From Tepidamorphaceae bacterium (GTDB lineage: Bacteria; Pseudomonadota; Alphaproteobacteria; Rhizobiales; Tepidamorphaceae): a stretch of DNA of 64,000 nt. Position numbers and translations under genes: made by a program. The stretch spans positions 1 through 64,000 of the forward strand of contig JANQNT010000002.1 of the NCBI GenBank assembly GCA_028279445.1. The letters are read 5' to 3'. A model generated the notes under the pieces. That model was not told the origin of the DNA and did no database searches. It saw nothing but the letters and a program-made list of their open reading frames with translations. This document shows positions 39,655-47,200 of the stretch, one piece after another; position 1 is the stretch's first letter; each line of letters begins with the position of its first letter.

Positions 39655-39709
39655 GCGCACGCATCCGGGGCGCAGGGTGGCTTGCGGTTGAAACAGGAAA
39701 GTCACGATC

Positions 39710-40705
39710 ATGCCCGCAACGATGCAGGCCGACACCGAGATCGCCACCGTACCCGACATGAAGGTGTCGGTGCGCCAGGTGTTCGGCATCGACAGCGACC
39801 TCGAGGTGCCGGCCTTTTCGGAGGCCAACGAGCATGTCCCGGAACTCGACGAGGACTACCTGTTCAACCGCGAGACGACGCTGGCGATCCTGGCCGGCTT
39901 CGCCCACAACCGCCGCGTCATGGTTCAGGGCTATCACGGCACCGGCAAGTCGACCCATATCGAGCAGGTCGCCTCGCGCCTCAACTGGCCCTGCGTGCGC
40001 GTCAATCTGGACAGCCACATCAGCCGTATCGACCTGGTCGGCAAGGATGCCATCGTCATCCGCGACGGGCTGCAGGTGACCGAGTTCCGCGACGGCATCC
40101 TGCCCTGGGCCTACCAGCACAACGTGGCGCTGGTCTTCGACGAATACGATGCCGGCCGTCCAGACGTGATGTTCGTGATCCAGCGGGTGCTGGAATCCTC
40201 CGGCCGGCTGACCCTGCTCGACCAGAGCCGGGTGATCCGCCCGCACCCGGGTTTTCGGCTGTTCGCCACCTCCAACACCATCGGGCTCGGCGACACATCG
40301 GGGCTCTATCACGGCACCCAGCAGATCAACCAGGCGCAGATGGACCGCTGGTCGATCGTCACGGTGCTCAACTACCTACCGCATGACGACGAGGTCGGCA
40401 TCGTCGCCGCCAAGGCCAAGCACTTCGCCACCGACGAGGGACGCGAGGCGGTGTCCAAGATGGTGCGGGTCGCCGACCTGACCCGCGCCGCCTTCGTCAA
40501 TGGCGACCTGTCCACCGTGATGAGCCCGCGCACCGTGCTGACCTGGGCGGAGAACGCGGAGATTTTCGGTGACATCGGCCTGGCCTTCCGGCTCACCTTC
40601 GTCAACAAGTGCGACGAGCTTGAGCGCAGCGTGGTGGCGGAGTTCTATCAGCGCGCGTTTGGCGAGGAACTGCCCGAATCGACGGTCAACCTGGCGCTCA
40701 ACTAG
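39710..40705 (+). CDS. cobS: cobaltochelatase subunit CobS
   Basis: This 331-residue AAA+ ATPase subunit of the aerobic cobaltochelatase (CobN-CobS-CobT) inserts cobalt into hydrogenobyrinate diamide for vitamin B12 synthesis. Walker A GYHGTGKS is at 74-81, Walker B is in [15 protein letters not shown], and a sensor region [19 protein letters not shown] follows. GGAAAG precedes ATG 39710. cobT follows after a palindromic repeat; the large subunit gene cobN is not in the window. No cobalamin riboswitch fits the 55 bp upstream. Confidence 0.96.
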   Translation: MPATMQADTEIATVPDMKVSVRQVFGIDSDLEVPAFSEANEHVPELDEDYLFNRETTLAILAGFAHNRRVMVQGYHGTGKSTHIEQVASRLNWPCVRVNLDSHISRIDLVGKDAIVIRDGLQVTEFRDGILPWAYQHNVALVFDEYDAGRPDVMFVIQRVLESSGRLTLLDQSRVIRPHPGFRLFATSNTIGLGDTSGLYHGTQQINQAQMDRWSIVTVLNYLPHDDEVGIVAAKAKHFATDEGREAVSKMVRVADLTRAAFVNGDLSTVMSPRTVLTWAENAEIFGDIGLAFRLTFVNKCDELERSVVAEFYQRAFGEELPESTVNLALN

Positions 40706-40752
40706 GGCATGTTCCCGAAAAGTGTGAGCGGTTTTCGGACAAGAACATGCCC
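40705..40752. repeat. 48-bp palindromic repeat between cobS and cobT (copy E)
   Basis: Nested inverted repeats are visible: GGGCATGTTC (40705-40714) pairs with GAACATGCCC (40743-40752), and inside it CCGAAAA (40715-40721) pairs with TTTTCGG (40732-40738). It overlaps the last base of the cobS stop codon. The CGAAAAGTG...CGGTTTTCGGACAAG core is the same as in copies C and D. Closely similar palindromes are very common between genes in Hyphomicrobiales. Confidence 0.9.
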
Positions 40753-40827
40753 AAGATCAAAGAGATAGAGCGATATTGGCGGCTTCGACCCTCGTCGGGA
40801 ACGCTCTAGCCGAGGAGCAATCCAGCA

Positions 40828-42729
40828 ATGCCCCAGAACGGCGGCAGCAAGACCACGCGCGGTGCCCCCACCGAGCCGTTCAAGCGCGCGGTGGGTGCCA
40901 CCGTTCGCGCCATCGCGCCGGGACAGGACGTATCGGTGTCCTACGGCAGCGACCGGCCGGGCCTGTCCGGCAACGCGGTGCGCCTGCCCGATCCGCCGCG
41001 CGCTCTGACGCCCGATGAAGCCGCCATCGTGCGCGGCTATGCCGATGCACTGGCGCTCAGGGTCGCCTGTCACGACGAGGCGCTGCATCGCCGCCTGCAA
41101 CCGACCGGACGCAACGCGCAGGCTGTCTTCGAGCAGGTCGAGCAGGCCCGCGTGGAGGCGATCGGCTGTAGCCGCTTCGCCGGCATGGCCGGCAATCTCG
41201 ACGCCATGCAGGACGATCGCTGCGCCAGGATGCGCATGGAAAGCGTCACCGAGCGCGCCGACGCGCCGATGGAACAGGCGCTTGGCCTGATCGTGCGCGA
41301 AGCGGTAACCGGACGCGCGGTGCCCGAAAGCGGCGCGCAACTGGTCGCGCTTTGGCGCGAGTGGATCGAGGAGCGCGCCGCCGACGAGATCACCGCGCTC
41401 AAGGACTGCATCGATGACCAGACCGCCTATGCCGACCTGATGCGCGACCTGCTGGTGGCGCTGGAGATGGCCGACGAACTCGGCGACGACGCCAGCGAGG
41501 AAGACGAGGACACCGAGGCCGAGGACGACAGCACCGAGGACGCGGCCGAAGAAAGCGACGACAGCGAGGACGGCAAGTCGGAAGACGCCGACAGCGCCGA
41601 CGACGGAGAAAGCGACACCAGCGAGGAGGAGTTCGACTACGACTCCGCCGATGCCCGCATGGAGGAACTGCAGGGCGAGGAGCAGGAGGCTGACGGCGAG
41701 GACGAGCCGCAGCCCTACCGTCCGCCCTATCCGTTCTCCAACACGCAGTTCGAGGACTACGCGCTCTACACGCCCCAGTTCGACGAAACACTGGCGGCCG
41801 ATGAGCTCTGCGACACCGAAGAGCTCGATCGCCTGCGCGGCTTCCTCGACAAGCAGCTCGCCAACCTGCAGGGCGTCGTCGCGCGGCTCGCCAACCGGCT
41901 GCAGCGCCGGCTGCTGGCGCAGCAGAACCGCGCCTGGGAGTTCGATCTGGAGGAAGGCCTGCTCGACACCGCCCGGCTGACCCGCGTGGTGACGGACCCG
42001 ATGCAGCCGCTGGCCTTCAAGCACGAGCGCGACACCGACTTCCGCGACACGGTGGTGACGCTGCTGCTCGACAATTCCGGCTCCATGCGCGGCCGGCCGA
42101 TCACCGTTGCCGCCACCTGCGCCGACATCCTGGCGCGCACGCTGGAACGCTGCGGCGTCAAGGTGGAGATTCTCGGCTTCACCACCCGTGCCTGGAAGGG
42201 GGGGCAGTCGCGCGAGAAGTGGCTCGCCGACGGCAAGCCGGCCAATCCCGGCCGGCTCAACGACCTGCGCCACATCATCTACAAGGCGGCCGATACGCCC
42301 TGGCGGCGCGCCCGGCGCAATCTCGGGCTGATGATGCGCGAGGGGCTGCTGAAGGAGAACATCGACGGCGAGGCGCTGACCTGGGCACACGCGCGCCTGC
42401 TGGCCCGGCCCGAGCAGCGCCGCATCCTGATGATGATCTCCGACGGCGCGCCGGTCGACGATTCCACCCTGTCGGTCAACCCCGGCAACTATCTGGAGCG
42501 CCACCTGCGCCGCGTCATCGAGGACATCGAGACCCGCTCGCCGGTGGAATTGATCGCCATCGGCATCGGCCACGACGTGACCCGCTATTACCGCCGCGCG
42601 GTGACCATCGTCGATGCCGAGGAACTGGGCGGCGCGATGACCGAGAAGCTGGCCGAACTGTTCGAGGAAACGCCGCCTGCCATGCCGCAGCGGGGTCGGC
42701 CGGCGGGCAAGGCGCGGCTGTCTGCATGA
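40828..42729 (+). CDS. cobT: cobaltochelatase subunit CobT
   Basis: This 633-residue partner of CobS has a long, strongly acidic linker (about 215-291, rich in DDSEEDED-like runs). The C-terminal von Willebrand A domain has a MIDAS motif DNSGSM starting at D415. The N-terminal region starts [21 protein letters not shown], as in family members. CobS and CobT form a chaperone-like ring complex that acts on CobN. The next gene overlaps the stop codon by 4 bp. Confidence 0.96.
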   Translation: MPQNGGSKTTRGAPTEPFKRAVGATVRAIAPGQDVSVSYGSDRPGLSGNAVRLPDPPRALTPDEAAIVRGYADALALRVACHDEALHRRLQPTGRNAQAVFEQVEQARVEAIGCSRFAGMAGNLDAMQDDRCARMRMESVTERADAPMEQALGLIVREAVTGRAVPESGAQLVALWREWIEERAADEITALKDCIDDQTAYADLMRDLLVALEMADELGDDASEEDEDTEAEDDSTEDAAEESDDSEDGKSEDADSADDGESDTSEEEFDYDSADARMEELQGEEQEADGEDEPQPYRPPYPFSNTQFEDYALYTPQFDETLAADELCDTEELDRLRGFLDKQLANLQGVVARLANRLQRRLLAQQNRAWEFDLEEGLLDTARLTRVVTDPMQPLAFKHERDTDFRDTVVTLLLDNSGSMRGRPITVAATCADILARTLERCGVKVEILGFTTRAWKGGQSREKWLADGKPANPGRLNDLRHIIYKAADTPWRRARRNLGLMMREGLLKENIDGEALTWAHARLLARPEQRRILMMISDGAPVDDSTLSVNPGNYLERHLRRVIEDIETRSPVELIAIGIGHDVTRYYRRAVTIVDAEELGGAMTEKLAELFEETPPAMPQRGRPAGKARLSA

Positions 42730-43769
42730 GCCTTGGGCGGATGCGCCACCGGTTGCTGGCGCTAACCGCCTGCGTTGCGCTCGTCATCCTGCACCATGGC
42801 TCGCCGCGCGCCGAGACCACCACGCCCGTCAGCGCCGAACCGATCGCCGCGCTGCTGCCCTTCGCTGCGGACCGCACCCGCTTCGGGGGTCTTACCTTCC
42901 TGCGCGGATCGGTGCTGACATCGCCGGATGAACGCTTCGGCGGCATCTCCAGCCTGACCATATCCGAGGACGGCGACGCAATCATCGCGGTGACCGATGC
43001 GGGCGTCTGGCTGACCGCAGCACTCACCACCGACACGGCCGGCACGCTGACGCTCGGCGAGGTCAGGCTTGAGCCGATCCGCGGCATCGGCGGACGCCGG
43101 CTGACCGGCAAGCGCGATGCGGATGCGGAAGCCCTGGCGGAGGTTCCGGGCAAGCCCGGCCACTATCTGGTCGGCTTCGAGCGCAACGACCGCATACTCG
43201 CCTACGACTTCTCGGACGGTGACCTGACCGTTGCCGGAACCAACGTTCCCATCCCCGACGCGATACACGATCTGCCGCGGAACAAGGGCGTCGAGGCGCT
43301 TGTGGCCCTGCCGGCCGACGGCAACCTGCCCGGGGCGATCATCGCCATCGCCGAGCGCGCCGGTCCCGACCGCATCGGTCCCGACCGCGCCATCGCCGGC
43401 TTCATCCTCGGCGGACCTGCACCTGGCGCGTTCCGCCTGCAGGCTTACGATAGCTACGACATCACCGATGCCGCGCTGGCACCCGACGGCGACATCCTGC
43501 TGCTGGAGCGGTTCTTCTCGGTCGTCACCGGGCCGTACATGGCGGTGCGTCGGATCGACGTCGCCGACATCGCGGACGGCGCGACCATCCGACCGCAACT
43601 CGTCGGCGCCATCGATGTCGTATCGCGCATCGACAACATGGAGGCGCTTGGCGTGCATGAGGATGCCGAGGGCCGCACGGTGCTGACGCTGATGTCCGAC
43701 GACAATTTCAACGCCCTGCAACACACGGTGCTGCTGCAGTTCCTGCTGGAGGACAACCGACTGGATTAG
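42726..43769 (+). CDS. exported esterase-like/phytase-like family protein
   Basis: This 347-residue protein has a signal peptide (about 1-30, [26 protein letters not shown]). A beta-propeller-like domain of the 'esterase-like activity of phytase' family (PF13449) follows, with [47 protein letters not shown] and [25 protein letters not shown]. The substrate is unknown. Its ATG overlaps the cobT stop codon (ATGA), but it is probably a genomic neighbour rather than a B12 enzyme. Confidence 0.88.
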   Translation: MSLGRMRHRLLALTACVALVILHHGSPRAETTTPVSAEPIAALLPFAADRTRFGGLTFLRGSVLTSPDERFGGISSLTISEDGDAIIAVTDAGVWLTAALTTDTAGTLTLGEVRLEPIRGIGGRRLTGKRDADAEALAEVPGKPGHYLVGFERNDRILAYDFSDGDLTVAGTNVPIPDAIHDLPRNKGVEALVALPADGNLPGAIIAIAERAGPDRIGPDRAIAGFILGGPAPGAFRLQAYDSYDITDAALAPDGDILLLERFFSVVTGPYMAVRRIDVADIADGATIRPQLVGAIDVVSRIDNMEALGVHEDAEGRTVLTLMSDDNFNALQHTVLLQFLLEDNRLD

Positions 43770-43806
43770 TGTCGGTAGCGAGCCTTCGAAGGGTCGAGAA
43801 CCGACA
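43770..43806. repeat. inverted repeat between convergent genes (possible bidirectional terminator)
   Basis: TGTCGGT (43770-43776) pairs with ACCGACA (43800-43806), and the loop holds a perfect palindrome CCTTCGAAGG (43783-43792). It fills the gap between the phytase-like gene and the queuosine-precursor transporter gene, whose stop codon follows at 43810. No T-run is present, so termination by this structure alone is uncertain. Confidence 0.5.
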
Positions 43807-43809
43807 GGC

Positions 43810-44433
43810 TCAGGCGCCGGCCGGCAGTGCCGCGATACGGCGCATCAGCACGCGGAACGGCACCAGCAGCGCGCCGGCGCAGGCGAGCTTCACCAGCCAG
43901 TCGCACACCGCCCATCCGACCCAGACCGGCACGGTCGCGCCGCCCGCGATCGCGTATGTCGCCAGCGGCAGGCCGGTGCCGGCGAAGGCGATGGAGAAGA
44001 ACAGCACCGTATCCACGGCCGATCCGATCAGCGAGGAGACCAGCGGCGCGCGCCACCACACCCCGGCGCGCAGCTTGTCGAACACGGCGATGTCGAGGAA
44101 ATGGGCGACCAGGAACGCGGTGCCCGAGGCGAGCGCGATGCGCGGCGTCGCCAGCACCACCGACAAGACGACGGCGAGCACGAACCCGGCCACCACCACC
44201 CGGCGCGCCATCGCCGGTCCGAAATGCCGGTTGCTGAGATCGGTGATCAGGAAGGCGACCGGATAGGTGAACGCACCCCAGGTCAGATAGTCCTGCAGCC
44301 CGAAGGGCGTGAACGGGTACTGCACGGCGACGTTGGACAGCGCCACGACCGCGCACATGGCCAGCACCGCCGGCCAGAGCCGGACCACACCGGACCAGCC
44401 GGTCGGCGGAGTGAACATCGGGTTTTGCATCAT
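43810..44433 (-). CDS. queuosine precursor transporter (VUT/YhhQ family)
   Basis: This 207-residue inner-membrane protein with about six spans is of the VUT_1/YhhQ family, which imports the queuosine precursors preQ0 or preQ1. Conserved parts are YLTWGAFTYPVAFLITDLSNRHFGP near the N-terminus, RIALASGTAFLVAHFLDIAVFDKLR and SSLIGSAVDTVLFFSIAF. It begins with ATG ATG at 44433. The gene lies 32 bp downstream of rpmB on the same strand. Confidence 0.92.
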   Translation of the reverse strand: MMQNPMFTPPTGWSGVVRLWPAVLAMCAVVALSNVAVQYPFTPFGLQDYLTWGAFTYPVAFLITDLSNRHFGPAMARRVVVAGFVLAVVLSVVLATPRIALASGTAFLVAHFLDIAVFDKLRAGVWWRAPLVSSLIGSAVDTVLFFSIAFAGTGLPLATYAIAGGATVPVWVGWAVCDWLVKLACAGALLVPFRVLMRRIAALPAGA

Positions 44434-44465
44434 CGTTAACAGCGGCCGGGCAAGGCCACCTCGGC

Positions 44466-44753
44466 TCAGGCCGCGGCGAGGGCTGCTTGCAGTTCCTTCT
44501 TCACCGCGCGGGCGCGGCGCGACAGGTCCGCGTCCTTGGCCTTGAGCAGGAACTTGTCGATGCCGCCGCGGTGCTCGACCGTGCGTAGCGCCGCCGCCGA
44601 GATGCGCAGGCGCACCCGCCGGCCGAGCGCGTCGCTCAACAGCGACACATTGACGAGATTGGGCAGAAAACGGCGGCGGGCCTTGTTGTTGGCGTGGCTG
44701 ACGGTGTTGCCCGTCAGCACGGCTTTGCCCGTGAGTTCGCAGCGGCGTGCCAT
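44466..44753 (-). CDS. rpmB: 50S ribosomal protein L28
   Basis: This 95-residue ribosomal protein starts [33 protein letters not shown], which is diagnostic for bacterial L28. The C-terminal extension [20 protein letters not shown] is typical of alphaproteobacteria. The ATG at 44753 has AGGAC 9-13 nt upstream. It is transcribed away from the DUF3108 gene. Confidence 0.97.
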   Translation of the reverse strand: MARRCELTGKAVLTGNTVSHANNKARRRFLPNLVNVSLLSDALGRRVRLRISAAALRTVEHRGGIDKFLLKAKDADLSRRARAVKKELQAALAAA

Positions 44754-45139
44754 GGCGATGTCCTGGTCCTCGATGGATTGCCGGGCCGCGCGGAACTGGA
44801 CGCAAGGCAGCGCGCGGTCGGCCGGCAATTCGCAGTTTCTTGAATTCGGCGCGCACGAATACTCACCACCCGCCGACGCGTCAAGGCTTGCCGGTCGCGC
44901 GGCGGCACGCTTGGCCACCTGAAGGGTACCAAGGCGCTGCGCACATAAGGAGAAATCGGTTCGCTGTTGGTTATGGTTAGCAACTTCATAACCTCCGGCC
45001 ACTATCTTGTCGCATTGGCGGAGCAGGTTCGCCCGCGCGCGAACAGCGCCCGCGTGGCCACCGCCCAGGAGAGTTGCGTATCGGGTGCGGCCGCGGCAAG
45101 GACTGCGATGCGTGCACCCGACATGGAGGTTGGCGCCCG
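44754..45139. other. divergent upstream region of rpmB and the DUF3108 gene
   Basis: This 386-bp gene-free region must hold promoters for both divergent genes. A comparatively AT-rich stretch lies around 44945-45010 (ATAAGGAGAAATCGG..., ATGGTTAGCAACTTCATAACC), but I could not define a convincing -35/-10 pair. A GGAGG site at 45126-45130 serves the DUF3108 gene. Confidence 0.5.
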
Positions 45140-46051
45140 ATGGCGAGTGTTGTTCCCGCGTTTGACAAGACGGCGCATGTCCGCCCATCCCTGACGTTCA
45201 CCGCCCTGCGGCGCGCAGCACTGGCCGCTGCCGTGTGCGCCGCCGGCGTGTTCGCGAACCCGTTTGCCGACACCGCCAAGGCCAGCGGCGACAAGGTCTT
45301 CACCATCGGCTACACGGTTTCGCTGAATGGTCTGCTGCTTGGCCGCGGCGACTTCGCCGGACGCGTTTCCAAAGGCGCCTACCGCCTCAAAGGCAAGGCC
45401 CGGCTGACCGGCATCGCCGGCATGCTGTTCGACTATTCCGCCAGCGGCGAGGTCGACGGGCGGCTCGGCCAGCGCCAGCATCGCCCGCGCAGCTTCGTGT
45501 CCAGCGCCAGCGAGGCCAATCAGAAGCAGGTCGTGCGCATGGGCTTTTCGCGCGGCAAGGTGGCCCGCCTGGCGCTCAACCCGCAGGTCAATCCCAGCCG
45601 CGACCGCATCAAGGTGCGCGACGCGCACAAGCGCGGCGTCGTCGATCCGATGACGGCGATGATCCTGCCGGCCGGCAAGAACGGCGGCATCGACGCCTCC
45701 ACCTGCAACCGCACCATCCCCGTGTTCAACGGCCGCGAGCGCTTCGATCTCAGGCTGAACTACAAGGGCGTGCGCACCGTGGGCAGCAGCCGCTCGGCCG
45801 GCTACCGCGGTCAGGTGGTCATCTGCCAGGCACTGTACCGGCCGGTCGCCGGCCATCGCCAGGGCCGCAGCGAGGTCAACTACTACGCCAACGCCAAGTC
45901 CATGGAAGTGTGGCTGGCGCCTGCCGGCGACACCGGGCTGATGGTGCCCTACCGGATGGTGCTGCCGACCCCGCTCGGCACCGGCGTCATCCAGGCCACC
46001 CGCTTCACCACCTCCGACGCCCGCGCCAGCCGGACGTCGGCGGCGCGGTGA
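45140..46051 (+). CDS. DUF3108 domain-containing exported protein
   Basis: This 303-residue protein has an N-terminal signal region (about 20-48, [26 protein letters not shown]). The DUF3108 beta-rich domain follows, recognisable by [67 protein letters not shown] and [19 protein letters not shown]. The family is periplasmic, of unknown function, and usually next to rpmB in this order. ATG 45140 follows GGAGG at 10 nt. Confidence 0.9.
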   Translation: MASVVPAFDKTAHVRPSLTFTALRRAALAAAVCAAGVFANPFADTAKASGDKVFTIGYTVSLNGLLLGRGDFAGRVSKGAYRLKGKARLTGIAGMLFDYSASGEVDGRLGQRQHRPRSFVSSASEANQKQVVRMGFSRGKVARLALNPQVNPSRDRIKVRDAHKRGVVDPMTAMILPAGKNGGIDASTCNRTIPVFNGRERFDLRLNYKGVRTVGSSRSAGYRGQVVICQALYRPVAGHRQGRSEVNYYANAKSMEVWLAPAGDTGLMVPYRMVLPTPLGTGVIQATRFTTSDARASRTSAAR

Positions 46052-46224
46052 TCGGCCCGCATAAGAAATCGCGGTGATCCCGTTCGACCGCTATCACGAA
46101 CCGGCATGGTGAAACGCCCGTTCGCGCGCGTAAGCCGGCACAATCGGGCGGCTGGTCAGACCCAAGTCAAATAGATGTGCACAAGCAGCACCTCGTTGAC
46201 CCGATCAGCGCCAGATTGATGCTG

Positions 46225-46527
46225 TTAGCTGCCAGCACCGATTGATTGTTCTAACCCTTTGGAGAAATCCTCGGACAGGCCGACGTAGTATGCGTCAATA
46301 TGGCTGCAATGTTCGGTTTTCCTCTGATAGCCACAAACAGTGACCATGACTTTGGCATCCTCGAAACTCTCGAGGGCCTTTCTCGCTTCGTCGTTTGTTG
46401 GACGAACTCGGATCGCACCAACAATCGCCGTATGGACGAGGTGCGTTGCTCCATCCAGGCAAATAGAGGGAGTGGTTTTTGTAATTCCACCGGGCACACA
46501 GATCGGAACTTCCACTGCATTTGTCAT
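46225..46527 (-). CDS. small orphan protein, unknown (possible OB-fold)
   Basis: This is a 100-residue protein I do not recognise. It has a very good ribosome site (GGGAGG, 6 nt before ATG 46527). Its sequence has four cysteines (ICVPGG, ICLDGA, VCGY, EHCSHID) and a core KVMVTVCGYQRKTEHCSHIDAYYV that loosely resembles the OB-like DUF4431 fold. It has no signal peptide or membrane span. Base composition is clearly lower in GC than in the flanking genes, suggesting acquisition or relaxed selection. It faces the DUF3108 gene and stands alone. Confidence 0.6.
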   Translation of the reverse strand: MTNAVEVPICVPGGITKTTPSICLDGATHLVHTAIVGAIRVRPTNDEARKALESFEDAKVMVTVCGYQRKTEHCSHIDAYYVGLSEDFSKGLEQSIGAGS

Positions 46528-47200
46528 AACTTGCCTCCCAAAATAAAAAATACGATGAAAGCGTAGCATCGACCAACCAAACTGTCGAACATATTAGGCA
46601 ACTGCCAAAGATGTGCATTCTGCTGCAAGACAAGTCATCAGACGCGACGTCCGCCAACTCCAGCAGGCGCAGGTATTCCGGGTGGGCGAATTGGCGTTGA
46701 CGAGCATGTCCGTTCTTGTGCTCGCTCATCCCCCTCCGGCACAGCGAACATTCCCGCAACACCCGGCGCGTCAGTGATTCGTCCATGCCCTGTTCACGCT
46801 GTGCGCCAAAGGTTGACGTCGCCACTCGTTGCGCGGCCTTGAAAGGTAAACACCGGACACCCGCAGCCGGTGATGTTGGCCTGGCCAGAGTCTACATCTG
46901 GTGGCGTTCAAGCGAGTCCCACCAGATGTCGCGATGAACGAATCCCGAATACCGCGCGAGTCAGCGATTCGGGCCACATTTGTTCTGGACTCGTTCGACT
47001 CCTTAAGCCGGCCGGGACCAGCGCCGCCGGCGTGCCGTCCTGGCACAGTTGTCGGCACCATGGCGCTCGGCGGCCATGCATGGGGCTTGATGGCAGCCGG
47101 CAGGTCGCCATGTTAGGGTCGCGATTTCAGGCTCCGGTGCCGCCGTTTCACGGCGCCACCCGGCGGCCATTGGAAGACCGGCCCTGAACGACCAAGCCAA
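46528..47200. other. gene-poor, lower-GC patch upstream of the helicase gene
   Basis: This is 673 bp without a confident gene. On the minus strand a frame from about 46786 down to the orphan gene encodes MDESLTRRVLRECSLCRRG... and later GSCLICSTVW, two CxxC pairs. It runs out of frame into the orphan gene and may be a gene remnant. A perfect 11-bp hairpin lies at 46894-46929. AT-rich sequence around 46540-46620 could contain the orphan gene's promoter. Confidence 0.5.
46894..46929. repeat. perfect 11-bp inverted repeat
   Basis: ACATCTGGTGG (46894-46904) and CCACCAGATGT (46919-46929) are exact inverses around a 14-nt loop. No T-run follows on either side, so it is not a standard intrinsic terminator. 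It lies alone in the gene-poor patch. Confidence 0.7.

Noticed and set aside
39655..39709. Possible cobalamin riboswitch upstream of cobS
   Set aside because: Only 55 bp separate the genes and no B12-box-like sequence is visible.
40702..42573. 623-codon minus-strand frame opposite cobT
   Set aside because: Valine/leucine/glutamate-rich mirror of the acidic CobT linker and VWA domain; cobT is unambiguous.
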